Source: Aliarcobacter thereius LMG 24486
GTDB lineage: Bacteria > Campylobacterota > Campylobacteria > Campylobacterales > Arcobacteraceae
Assembly: GCF_004214815.1 (NCBI RefSeq)
Contig: NZ_CP035926.1
Span: forward strand, 1,116,001 to 1,180,000
Reading direction: 5' to 3'
DNA length: 64,000 nucleotides
The notes under the pieces are model-generated. The model was not told the DNA's origin and ran no database searches. It saw only the letters and a program-made list of their open reading frames with translations. Shown here one piece after another: positions 54,619 to 62,288 of this stretch; position 1 is the stretch's first letter, and each line of letters opens with the position of its first letter. The translations under genes were made by a program, and so were the position numbers.

Positions 54619-55351
54619 TTTTATTTATCCTTTTTAAAAGGTATTCATAATTTCTGTTTTTGTTTGTTTTCCTATCTCTAAATCATAGGTTTGTGTTAAG
54701 TCCATCTATTTTTATTTTTACTTGTAAAAACATCAAATCAAGATTAGCATTTGCAATATAGCTGCTAATATCACTTCAAAAGAGCTTTTCTCTCTTACTA
54801 CTTAAACAAATAAGTAGCTAAACAGTTTTATAAAGGCTGTGAACTTTACATATAACAAAATATGCTTCATAGTTTTTAGATAGTCTAGTTATAAAAGATT
54901 CTAGTAAACTTTAAATATCTAGCTTGGCTTTAGATCATTGTTCCAACTCAATGCTTGTGAATACAAGTTAATTTTTAATAAGAAAATTATGATGAAATTA
55001 TAGTTGATATTTTGTAAAATGCAGTTGCTATTAGTTTATATTTTATAGTTGCAAATTTATTTGCCACTGTTTCCTTATTTTTATAAAACTATCTCAAAGC
55101 ATTACTATTTAAAGCTTTTAAAGAAATAATTTACAATATATAAAAGCTTTGATTTTACAATCAAATTTACAAGATTTTACAGTTGAGTTTACAGAGATTT
55201 TTAATTAGTTTATAGAAATTTTATTGTTTTTTGATGATGTTTTTTAGATTGTCTGAATGAAGATTTATAGAATTATCAATATTGTTTTGCATAGACTATC
55301 TGGAAACTAATTTTTAACAATATTTTATTGTTTTAGGTTGGTTTGCTAGAT
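54619..55351. other. Gene-free 730-bp stretch past the recombinase
   Basis: No convincing frame, tRNA or iteron is visible. The sequence is AT-rich with loose TTTACA/AGATTTT repetitions around 55130-55210 and short inverted repeats such as GTCTGAA. It could hold the attachment site of the recombinase, but I found no copy of the tRNA 3' end here. Confidence 0.3.
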
Positions 55352-55456
55352 TTAGCAAGATTTTTTATTTTTTTTATTTAGTTTATTTATAATTAAAGCA
55401 AGACATAACAAGATTATTGGGGGAAGGAATAATCCCAAAGCTGAACTTAACAACAT
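55352..55456 (-). CDS. Tiny membrane protein (34 aa)
   Basis: The ATG overlaps the stop of the preceding ORF (TAATG) and follows AAAGGAGAG at a normal distance. The product, MLLSSALGLFLPPIILLCLA and IINKLNKKNKKSC, is one hydrophobic helix with a basic tail. Gene-coupling and ribosome-binding site support expression. Such peptides occur as toxins, inhibitors or small subunits; no function can be given. Confidence 0.45.
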   Translation of the reverse strand: MLLSSALGLFLPPIILLCLALIINKLNKKNKKSC

Positions 55457-55662
55457 TATCTCTCCTTTCTTAATAAGTCTTGTATGTACTTGAACATACT
55501 TGCAATAATTATACCATATATTCCAAGGAACCAAATTGTTTCAGCATTAGATGTTAAAATATCTGTTTCTGATAGCTTTGGATTTAGCCCTAATTCTGTA
55601 GCAAAAACTACTGATAGAGCAACAAGGAATATTGTTATAACTCCTGCAGAAGCTCCTATCAT
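55456..55662 (-). CDS. Small two-helix membrane protein (68 aa)
   Basis: The product begins MIGASAGVITIFLVALSVVF and has a second hydrophobic segment WFLGIYGIIIASMFKYI, ending in LLRKER. The start follows an in-frame stop closely and has only a weak ribosome-binding site. Its stop codon is shared with the start of the 34-residue ORF. The antisense plus-strand frame across this region is a shadow. Confidence 0.5.
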   Translation of the reverse strand: MIGASAGVITIFLVALSVVFATELGLNPKLSETDILTSNAETIWFLGIYGIIIASMFKYIQDLLRKER

Positions 55663-55668
55663 TATAGA

Positions 55669-55794
55669 TCATAAGAAAATTAAATATTCTTTAAAGGCTC
55701 TACTGATAAGAACTTTTTTTATTTTTTTTCTAACTTTATTGCTAAAAATAACAATATATAAAAAGAAAAAAAATGTATATGTTAAATATACCAT
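55669..55794 (-). CDS. Tiny membrane protein (41 aa) with strong ribosome-binding site
   Basis: AAAGGAGGTGTTT precedes the ATG at 55794, a near-perfect Shine-Dalgarno sequence. The 41-residue product is a hydrophobic helix (LTYTFFFFLYIVIF) followed by a basic stretch KVRKKIKKVLISR. It is the first of three tandem small membrane ORFs on the minus strand. The leader carries the hairpin TTGTTTC-CTTA-GAAACAA. The arrangement resembles hydrophobic toxin genes, which is only a suggestion. Confidence 0.5.
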   Translation of the reverse strand: MVYLTYTFFFFLYIVIFSNKVRKKIKKVLISRAFKEYLIFL

Positions 55795-55887
55795 AAACAC
55801 CTCCTTTGATGTTAGTTTGTTTCCTTAGAAACAATTTTTAAATAACTAACACAAAAAAGGATTTATTATAATTATAGTAGTGTAAGT

Positions 55888-55919
55888 ACTAGCACATAAA
55901 AATCATTTTTTGTGCTAGT
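55888..55919. terminator. Hairpin ACTAGCACA/TGTGCTAGT
   Basis: ACTAGCACA and TGTGCTAGT flank an A-rich/T-rich centre that extends the stem. It lies upstream of the small membrane ORFs and before the next plus-strand operon, where it could insulate transcription units. Confidence 0.5.
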
Positions 55920-55977
55920 TAAAAACTTGCCTTAATGTTACAAAGCTAGTTGGAATTAATATTTAGAAATATTTGTC

Positions 55978-55999
55978 TTGACTTTTAGTGGCATTATAA
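55978..55999 (+). repeat. 22-bp element, copy 1, before the 56155 operon
   Basis: The element begins TTGACTTTTAGTGG and ends CATTATAA. An identical copy lies at 59265-59286, upstream of another gene group. Both contain a -35-like TTGACT and a TATAA, too close (11 bp) for a normal sigma-70 promoter. It may be a binding site for a common regulator. Confidence 0.55.
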
Positions 56000-56154
56000 G
56001 ATATATTTTAAATAAATTCCCATTTTCTATAATCTATAAAATTATAAATAATCAGATAATGATAATATCTGTTATGCATAATAGTAGAAAACCTAACTAT
56101 TGGCAAGATAGAGTTGAATTATAAGTTTTTAATTAACATAATAAGAAGATAAAA

Positions 56155-57135
56155 ATGATAGAAAAAATAAATCAAAAAAATTTAGAGTTTCAAGAAGCTT
56201 TATCTAATCAAAATCATAAAAAAGCTTTAGAAGTAAGAGATGAATATCTAAATCTTACTCAAACACAATCTCATATAAAACATAATTATTTAAGAGAATT
56301 AATATACTTCTTAGAAGAATCAAACAATTTAGAACTTTTAATTAAATATTATGACAGTGATACAATTCCCGAAAACCAAAAACATTTTTTAGCATATAAA
56401 ATTGCTAAATTATATATTCCAATAGATTATGAAAAAGCTTTGGAATATTCAAAAGATGATGAAATCAAATATCTAGTAGCAAAAGAGATAGCAAAAAAAG
56501 ATTTTACCAAAGCACAAGTTTTAATAGATGAGATAGATAATTTATCTTTTTATTATGCTTACTTAGTTTTTACTTTGATATATAAAAATTTTGATAAAGA
56601 TGAGATAGAAGAGCTAATAAAAGATTTAGATATAGCAAAAGAACAAATAAAAATAAGAAAAGATACTTATGTAGAGAGTTTATTGAAAATAGCATTTGAG
56701 TCATTTGAAAAATATCCAGATATTTTACAAAATATTTTAGATAGATTTAAAAATAGTTTAGAAGTTCCTAGTGATATTTTAGACTTACAAGTTTTAATAG
56801 CTGTAAAAAAATCAAAAGATGATTTTACAAATATTCCTAAATACATAGAAGAAATAGATGATTTAGATTTTATAAAAGCTAAAGTAATACTTCAAATAGT
56901 AGATTTTTATAAAGATGATATAGATAAAGTAATAGAATCTATTTTTATATCAATAGATAAATTTTATAATGATGCTATAAAATATGAAACTATTTATAAT
57001 ATCCAAAAAGTAACAAATAAAAATTATTCGCAAGAATTAAAAGAGTTATCAAAAAACATAAATTTAGATGATGATAGTATAAGTTTTGATAATGAAATAT
57101 GGTTTGGGTTTTTAGTGGAGAAGTTAAATGGATAA
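56155..57135 (+). CDS. Helical-repeat protein, 326 aa, unknown
   Basis: The product is almost entirely alpha-helical with TPR/HEAT-like pairs (EALSNQNHKKALEVRDEYLN; AKLYIPIDYEKALEYSKDD; AKEIAKKDFTKAQVLIDEID). It has no signal peptide, transmembrane segment or catalytic motif. The last 8 bp overlap the next gene, so the pair is an operon. A protein-interaction scaffold is likely; I know no homologue. Confidence 0.6.
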   Translation: MIEKINQKNLEFQEALSNQNHKKALEVRDEYLNLTQTQSHIKHNYLRELIYFLEESNNLELLIKYYDSDTIPENQKHFLAYKIAKLYIPIDYEKALEYSKDDEIKYLVAKEIAKKDFTKAQVLIDEIDNLSFYYAYLVFTLIYKNFDKDEIEELIKDLDIAKEQIKIRKDTYVESLLKIAFESFEKYPDILQNILDRFKNSLEVPSDILDLQVLIAVKKSKDDFTNIPKYIEEIDDLDFIKAKVILQIVDFYKDDIDKVIESIFISIDKFYNDAIKYETIYNIQKVTNKNYSQELKELSKNINLDDDSISFDNEIWFGFLVEKLNG

Positions 57136-57682
57136 TACAATAGCAAAACTTTTAGATTTATTTAAACATATATCTAGAGATATAATGATTTATGCAATAT
57201 CAGGATTTGTTGTAATAGTGAATTTTTTTATAATAGATAAGTTCTATTTGGGTGGTATATATTTTGGATTAATTGACAAATTAGAATATATATCTTTAAT
57301 TATTTTTATTTTATCTTATGTAATAGGACATGTAATTATGAGTTTAATGCAAATAGTAGATTTTATTGAGCCTTGTATATATAAGTTATTTAAATTAAAA
57401 AATATTAATTTTAAAGATGAAGTGAAAATATTTAAAAAAAATCAAAATACTTATGATTATTTTATAGAAAGACAAAATCAATTAACTTATTTTAGATGGA
57501 CTTTATCAGGAGCTTTTTTTATTTTAACACTAATAAATAGTTGGTATAAATATATCGAAAAGGTGGATATTTCTTTGTACTTTATTTTTATACCACTATT
57601 AATAGCAATATTTTTATTAATTTTGCATTATAGAACTGAAAAAGAATATATAAGAAAAATAAAATTATTGATAGACTCATAA
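57128..57682 (+). CDS. Membrane protein, 184 aa
   Basis: Four hydrophobic segments are visible (about residues 18-36, 50-70, 124-138 and 148-166). The charged loop LFKLKNINFKDEVKIFKKNQ lies between the second and third. The start overlaps the helical-repeat gene. No family is recognised. Together the two may form a membrane-bound complex. Confidence 0.6.
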   Translation: MDNTIAKLLDLFKHISRDIMIYAISGFVVIVNFFIIDKFYLGGIYFGLIDKLEYISLIIFILSYVIGHVIMSLMQIVDFIEPCIYKLFKLKNINFKDEVKIFKKNQNTYDYFIERQNQLTYFRWTLSGAFFILTLINSWYKYIEKVDISLYFIFIPLLIAIFLLILHYRTEKEYIRKIKLLIDS

Positions 57683-57724
57683 AAAGTGGATTTCGTAAAA
57701 ATTAAATATAAAAAAGGGGAATAA

Positions 57725-58438
57725 ATGTTTTGTAAAGAATGTGGAACAGAAAATTTAGATATTGAAGTTGAGTGCAAAAAATGTAAAATAATAATAAACT
57801 CAAATCTTCCACTAGATGGAACTGAAAGAGTTATGATAATTGGGTTTTTTGTTGGATTAGCTGCAACAATATTTTTTGGAATTATTCCAATAATAATATG
57901 TTTAGGACTTATTTATATAATTAAAAAAGATAAAAGTATAAAATCTTTAGAAACTGCAAAAAAAGTTTTTTTAGGTTATTTAGTGATTTTAGGATTAATA
58001 TTAAGTATCATTGTTTTGAAAGAACGAGCTACCTTTTATGAATCTACAAAAGAATACTATGATAAATATCAAAAAACTAATGATATGTACTATTTGAGAG
58101 AGTATGATAGATATAAACAACAATCGCCTATATTTTTAGCAACTGGATTAATAGTTGTTCCATTAGGAACTTATTTGATTTATTTTATATCAAATATTTT
58201 ATTTTTTAATATCTTGAAAAGACATTCACAATGGATTTCATCTTATGGGCTATTTACTGACTATAAAGGTGAAAAATCTTTTATCGAGAAAACAACTGAA
58301 AAAATACAAACCATAAAAAAAGAACCATTAAATACAACTGATGAACTTCTAAAATGGGCTGAACTTAAAGAAAAAGGTTTAATAACAGATGAAGAGTTTC
58401 AAAAAGCTAAAGAAAAAATATTAGAAGGCAAATTATAA
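57725..58438 (+). CDS. Zinc-ribbon membrane protein with SHOCT-like tail
   Basis: The 237-residue protein opens with a zinc ribbon (MFCKECGTEN...VECKKCKI, two CxxC pairs), has three transmembrane regions (about residues 34-60, 72-90 and 135-160), and ends with ELLKWAELKEKGLITDEEFQ, the SHOCT oligomerisation motif. Such zinc-ribbon/TM/SHOCT proteins are widespread and poorly understood. AAAAGGGG precedes the ATG. Its stop overlaps the next start (TAATG). Confidence 0.72.
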   Translation: MFCKECGTENLDIEVECKKCKIIINSNLPLDGTERVMIIGFFVGLAATIFFGIIPIIICLGLIYIIKKDKSIKSLETAKKVFLGYLVILGLILSIIVLKERATFYESTKEYYDKYQKTNDMYYLREYDRYKQQSPIFLATGLIVVPLGTYLIYFISNILFFNILKRHSQWISSYGLFTDYKGEKSFIEKTTEKIQTIKKEPLNTTDELLKWAELKEKGLITDEEFQKAKEKILEGKL

Positions 58439-59196
58439 TGATTTGTGAAAAATGTGATAAACAGATAGATGATGATGCAAAGTTTTGTTCTTTTTGTGGA
58501 TATAAAATAGAAAAAAAGAGTGAAGAAGTAGAGATTCATAAATCAGAAGAAAATATTTCTAATAATATTGAAAAAGATTTGTTGTCTAAAGACAAAGAGT
58601 TAGAAATTAATACAAATTCAAAGTTAAAAAGTATTGTTTTTAGGATAATTGCTATTATTCTAGCCTATTTTGGATTTGTAGCAGTAAAAGTTGCACTAGT
58701 TCCTAAAGGTATATCCTTTGGAGAAACTACACTAACAAGTATGTTTGTTTTTCTTGCAATTTATAAAATAGTAGTTGGCTATTCTTTAAAAATAAAATCT
58801 TCAAAGAATATGGGAATTTGGTTTGTGATAATATCTATATTTTTAGTATTTATTTCTGTAAGATATGAGATTAAAGGAAATGATACATTTATTGCAGATG
58901 AGTTAAGTTATTTAAAAATTACAACTCCTAAAAAATTAGATGAAAATACAACTCTTTTAAGTGTAAATATAGATGGAATGAATGTTGAGTTTATATATTA
59001 TATAGACAATGTAAATATAGATAATATGACAAAAGAAGTAAAAAATAATTTTGAGAAAACTGTAAAAACAGAACTTTGTAAAGAACAACTTTTTATTGAA
59101 GTAATGAACCATAATTATAATCTTAATATGAAATATTTGGATAAAAGTTATCAAATTATTGGTGAAGTTGAATTATCTAAAAATATATGTAAATAA
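58438..59196 (+). CDS. Zinc-ribbon membrane protein, 252 aa
   Basis: Residues 1-25 form a zinc ribbon (ICEKCDKQIDDDAKFCSFCG). A charged linker is followed by three hydrophobic helices (about 67-88, 95-110 and 120-140) and a periplasmic-type C-terminal domain of about 100 residues (DENTTLLSVNIDGMNVEFIY). It is coupled to the previous gene by a 1-bp overlap. The two related ribbon proteins probably work together. No enzyme signature is seen. Confidence 0.68.
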   Translation: MICEKCDKQIDDDAKFCSFCGYKIEKKSEEVEIHKSEENISNNIEKDLLSKDKELEINTNSKLKSIVFRIIAIILAYFGFVAVKVALVPKGISFGETTLTSMFVFLAIYKIVVGYSLKIKSSKNMGIWFVIISIFLVFISVRYEIKGNDTFIADELSYLKITTPKKLDENTTLLSVNIDGMNVEFIYYIDNVNIDNMTKEVKNNFEKTVKTELCKEQLFIEVMNHNYNLNMKYLDKSYQIIGEVELSKNICK

Positions 59197-59228
59197 AACA
59201 TGAAAAAACTAAAATATATATTTTTTAC

Positions 59229-59266
59229 AATACTAGCTATTTTTATATTTAGAAATAGCTAGTATT
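59229..59266 (+). terminator. 14-bp hairpin after the zinc-ribbon operon
   Basis: AATACTAGCTATTT and AAATAGCTAGTATT form a perfect 14-bp stem with a 10-base AT loop, 32 bp past the stop codon. Its last two bases overlap copy 2 of the 22-bp element. Confidence 0.65.
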
Positions 59267-59286
59267 GACTTTTAGTGGCATTATAA
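59265..59286 (+). repeat. 22-bp element, copy 2, before the 59366 gene group
   Basis: Identical to the element at 55978-55999 (TTGACTTTTAGTGG ... CATTATAA). Here it is 80 bp upstream of the TTG start of a small exported-protein gene. Confidence 0.55.
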
Positions 59287-59365
59287 CATTTGTTAGATAA
59301 AATATGATGCAGAAAGTAGTTATAACCATTGGTTAGAAAAATTAGGTAAGAAATAAGGATAAAAA

Positions 59366-59680
59366 TTGAAAAGACTATTAATTATATCAATTATACCTTT
59401 ATTTGCTTTTTCAAAAAGTGTTTATAAAGGTACTTATGTTTGTAATGAAAAACAGCAAGTTACTATAGATAATAATAATTTGTATATTGGTAACAGTACA
59501 TTTAATTATCAACAGACTAATAATAACTCAGATATTTTTATAAATGAAAATAAAAAAGATGCAGCAATTTTCTTTAAATCTCCAAGTGGTAATTTTACAT
59601 TAAATATTTGGGATATGAATGAAATTATAAATAAAACTATGAGAAACCCATATGTGGGTAGTTGTTCAGAAATTAGATAA
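59366..59680 (+). CDS. Small exported protein, 104 aa
   Basis: A TTG start after AAGGAT gives a product with a signal peptide (KRLLIISIIPLFAFSKS) and a beta-rich mature domain with two cysteines (TYVCNEK; VGSCSEI). It resembles short periplasmic proteins of Campylobacterota but I cannot name a family. It is first of three small exported-protein genes in close order. Confidence 0.6.
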   Translation: MKRLLIISIIPLFAFSKSVYKGTYVCNEKQQVTIDNNNLYIGNSTFNYQQTNNNSDIFINENKKDAAIFFKSPSGNFTLNIWDMNEIINKTMRNPYVGSCSEIR

Positions 59681-59689
59681 AGAATAATT

Positions 59690-60100
59690 ATGAAATATAT
59701 AGCAATTCTAATTTTTTTATTTGTAAATTTAAATGCCTCAATGGTTTTTTCTTGTTTCACAGAATTTATTATTCATGAAGGAAAAAGATATAGTCCTCCA
59801 GATAATATGAAAAAGTTTATGATAAGATTTAGTGATGATAAAAATATTTTAGTTTTTAAAACTCAAAATGGACAATCTCACTATAATTATAAAAGTTTTA
59901 TACCCCCTACAGAAAATATAAAATCTATTGGTGTAAGTTATGAAAATGAAGGGAAATTTTTAGATATTTTTAATGATAATTACTTATATTTTGGATTTAT
60001 AGATTCCGGATTAATGTTAAAAGCTAAATGTCCTTCAATGAATTTAAATATAAAAGTAATAGGAAAAAATTCAATAGGACAGACTATATATGGCTTTTAA
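59690..60100 (+). CDS. Small exported protein, 136 aa
   Basis: The product has a signal peptide (YIAILIFLFVNLNASM) and a soluble domain with beta strands (FMIRFSDDKNILVFKTQNGQ; YLYFGFIDSGLMLKAKC). Three cysteines are present. It lies 9 bp after the previous gene, and the next gene overlaps its end by 11 bp. Function unknown. Confidence 0.6.
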   Translation: MKYIAILIFLFVNLNASMVFSCFTEFIIHEGKRYSPPDNMKKFMIRFSDDKNILVFKTQNGQSHYNYKSFIPPTENIKSIGVSYENEGKFLDIFNDNYLYFGFIDSGLMLKAKCPSMNLNIKVIGKNSIGQTIYGF

Positions 60101-60341
60101 TAATCATTTAAAAGTAATTATTACATTAATATTGATTTCAATACCTTTATTCGCTAAAACATATTCAAAAGAAGATTGGAAAATATATAAAGGTTGTAAA
60201 GATAAGGTATATAATAAAATTGATAATATTTATGATAAAAAAGTCTGTAAATACATGTTAGATGATAAAGTCAATTTGAAAACATATGGTGCTAAAAAAA
60301 TGTATAACTATTATGTTGAAAAATTATATTATTTTAAATGA
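60090..60341 (+). CDS. Small exported protein, 83 aa
   Basis: A signal peptide (LKVIITLILISIPLFAK) precedes a short lysine- and tyrosine-rich domain with two cysteines (IYKGCKDKVYN; KVCKYML). It is translationally coupled to the preceding gene. A 29-codon frame (MNEEIFTLKE...) starts at 60338 in an ATGA overlap but has no other support. Function unknown. Confidence 0.55.
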   Translation: MAFNNHLKVIITLILISIPLFAKTYSKEDWKIYKGCKDKVYNKIDNIYDKKVCKYMLDDKVNLKTYGAKKMYNYYVEKLYYFK

Positions 60342-60469
60342 ATGAAGAAATTTTTACTTTAAAAGAGATGATTGGAGTTTTATTTACTAAAAAGGTAATG
60401 TTTTTTGAAAAATATAAAATTATATAAATTATTAAATATGAACGAATAATTATAAATTTATTAAAATAT

Positions 60470-60628
60470 TTGTTTAAAATATATTCATTAAAGAGAAAGG
60501 AATATGAAAAATTTTTTTTATTTTTAGCACTAATAGTATCATCTATTTATGGTGAATCTAGAAAGATATTAAGGAATATCTATAAAGATAATCAAATAAC
60601 TTTTTATTGTGGTTGTAAGTACGACCCA
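60470..60628 (+). pseudogene. endA-like endonuclease I remnant
   Basis: The original start looks like ATG at 60503 after AAAGGAAT, but an eight-T run there puts it out of frame with the rest. The readable frame gives a signal-like LFLALIVSSIYGESRKILRN and IYKDNQITFYCGCKYD, the start of endonuclease I (EndA/DNase I-like). The reading stops matching at about 60628, where unrelated, more GC-rich sequence begins (TCGGAGCTACCTGACAG). So the gene is both frameshifted and truncated by an insertion or deletion. Confidence 0.7.
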
Positions 60629-60731
60629 TTGCATATATCGGAGCTACCTGACAGTGATGCTGGAGTTATACCGGACACTTTTGCAATGAGATTTTCTAGG
60701 GTGTAATTATAACATATTGTGTTCGGTAGAA

Positions 60732-60891
60732 TTAATTTTCTTCAAATTTTTGATTTAAATTTGAGTATTTTGGTCTTAAAGAATCACCTTCAATTTCAAT
60801 TCTATGAGATGAGTGTACTACTCTATCAAGTATTGCATCTGCAACAGTATTATTTTGCAAATATCCATACCAATCTTTAACTGGAGGTAGT
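60732..60891 (-). pseudogene. IstB-like helper ATPase remnant of an IS21-type element
   Basis: The minus strand encodes LPPVKDWYGYLQNNTVADAI, then LDRVVHSSHRIEIEGDSLR and a normal stop at 60732. This matches the C-terminus of IstB, the ATP-dependent helper of IS21 transposition. The rest of istB and istA are missing. TGTGTTCGGTAGAA just past the stop may be the element end. Confidence 0.75.
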
Positions 60892-60993
60892 GTTCAATAT
60901 TCTGTGTCAGCATTAGATAATTCCTAAAATTATATCATAAATTTAAACTATCATCAAGCCGTCCTTCAAAGTGGATGGCTAGTTGAGACAGAG

Positions 60994-61238
60994 TTAAAAT
61001 TCATTTGATATTTTCAATAAATCTTTGTCGATTATAAACATTTTTATATATTCAAATATTTTTTCATTTGCTTGTTTTCTTGATACAAATTTTTCATGAT
61101 GAATTAATTCAGTTTTTAGAGAATGAAAAAAAACTTTCTGCAACAGCATTCTCAAAGAGAGTGCAAACACAAGTTCCTAGTAATCTCCTTTTTTACACAT
61201 ACTTTGAACTATTCCATATTTTTCTAAATATTTTATCT
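60994..61238 (-). pseudogene. IS3-family transposase (OrfB) remnant
   Basis: On the minus strand KYLEKYGIVQSMCKKGDY, then ENAVAES and FFHSLKTELIHHEKFVSRKQ can be read, the DDE-type integrase end of IS3-family OrfB. A stop after GDY and a frameshift at an eight-T run break the frame, which ends at 60994. The upstream part is absent. The plus-strand frame over this stretch is a shadow. Confidence 0.75.
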
Positions 61239-61307
61239 AAAAAGAATAATATGTCTATTTTTTACTCATTAGTACTTATATTTAACACAATATTATTTCT
61301 CTATCAT

Positions 61308-62288
61308 TTATTTTTTAACCCTAACCAAAGCTGAACTCCAAACATTTTTATCTAATATATCTATTAATTTTGAGAAATTATCATTAGAGCTATTATCAAC
61401 TGTTTTATCACTTATAATATCAAATGTTGGAAATTGTAATTTATCTTTATGCCAAATTACTATATACAAATCCTTTGTATCATCTTTACCATTTGTAGAT
61501 GCAACTAACTCTAAATTTTCATCTAAAAACTGTGGTATTTTAATAGTTTTACCAAAATTATTTGGAATATTATCTACCATTAAAACAACTTCACCTTCAT
61601 TATAAAGATTAAAGAAGCTTACATATCCACCCATTTTATTTGATTTTAAAGAGAGATAAAAAGCTTCATTATGTTTAAGGTTTGTTTTACTCGGCTTTAA
61701 GTTTAAATCTACATTTTGTTGTTCTACAAATAGTGCATCAATATTATCTTCACTCCATACCATAGATATGCCATTATTCTCTATAAAAAAGATATTATTG
61801 TTTTTATATAGTTTTAAATCTAAATCACAAGAAGCTAGTTTTTTTAAGTTTTCACCAAATGGTGTTTTATTTAAAAAAGATATTTTATTTGTACATAGTT
61901 TTTTATTACCAATTTTTTCAATAAACTTAACTCCAAATGGTCTTGTATCATATTTAACAGCAGCATAGTATCTATCTTTTATCTGTTCTGTTTTGATTAC
62001 TTCAACACCAGCTAAAACTGTATTGCTTACACTTTTTATACTACTTTTTGCACTATGAGAGAAGTCATCATTTGACTCTTTTGTATCAATTTTTAGTTCT
62101 GATTTAATCTCTGATTGAATATAGCTAGAAATATCAGCTTTTGCTAAAGTTATTGCTTCTTCATAACTTTTTCCTACTCCATAACCAATTATCTCATAAT
62201 CTTTTGAAGGAATTTTATAAAACCAAGTTGCATTTGCATTTACAAATGAAGCTAGTAATAAAACCATAAATATATTTTTAAAACTCAA
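61308..62288 (-). CDS. Exported LPP20-like protein
   Basis: The 326-residue protein has a signal peptide (FKNIFMVLLLASFVNANATW), then an LPP20-like domain (IIGYGVGKSYEEAITLAKAD; ISSYIQSEIKSELK) and a C-terminal beta-sandwich (NEAFYLSLKSNKMGGYVSFF, GEVVLMVDNIPNN) resembling DUF4384. It overlaps the caspase gene by 11 bp, so the two are made together. A role in envelope signalling or protein quality control is possible. No catalytic residues seen. Confidence 0.75.
   Translation of the reverse strand: MSFKNIFMVLLLASFVNANATWFYKIPSKDYEIIGYGVGKSYEEAITLAKADISSYIQSEIKSELKIDTKESNDDFSHSAKSSIKSVSNTVLAGVEVIKTEQIKDRYYAAVKYDTRPFGVKFIEKIGNKKLCTNKISFLNKTPFGENLKKLASCDLDLKLYKNNNIFFIENNGISMVWSEDNIDALFVEQQNVDLNLKPSKTNLKHNEAFYLSLKSNKMGGYVSFFNLYNEGEVVLMVDNIPNNFGKTIKIPQFLDENLELVASTNGKDDTKDLYIVIWHKDKLQFPTFDIISDKTVDNSSNDNFSKLIDILDKNVWSSALVRVKK

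Noticed and set aside
55484-55828. Plus-strand 114-codon frame
   Set aside because: It is antisense to three small minus-strand frames with good ribosome-binding sites and shows no start signal of its own.
58957-59154. Minus-strand 65-codon frame
   Set aside because: Shadow of the zinc-ribbon membrane protein; low-complexity Ile/Tyr composition.
60610-60640. ACGACCCA as a second copy of the tRNA 3' end (attachment site)
   Set aside because: The match is only 8 bases and falls in the endA-derived KYD codons, so chance is likely.
61068-61334. Plus-strand 88-codon frame
   Set aside because: It lies antisense to the IS3 transposase remnant, whose protein motifs are recognisable on the minus strand.
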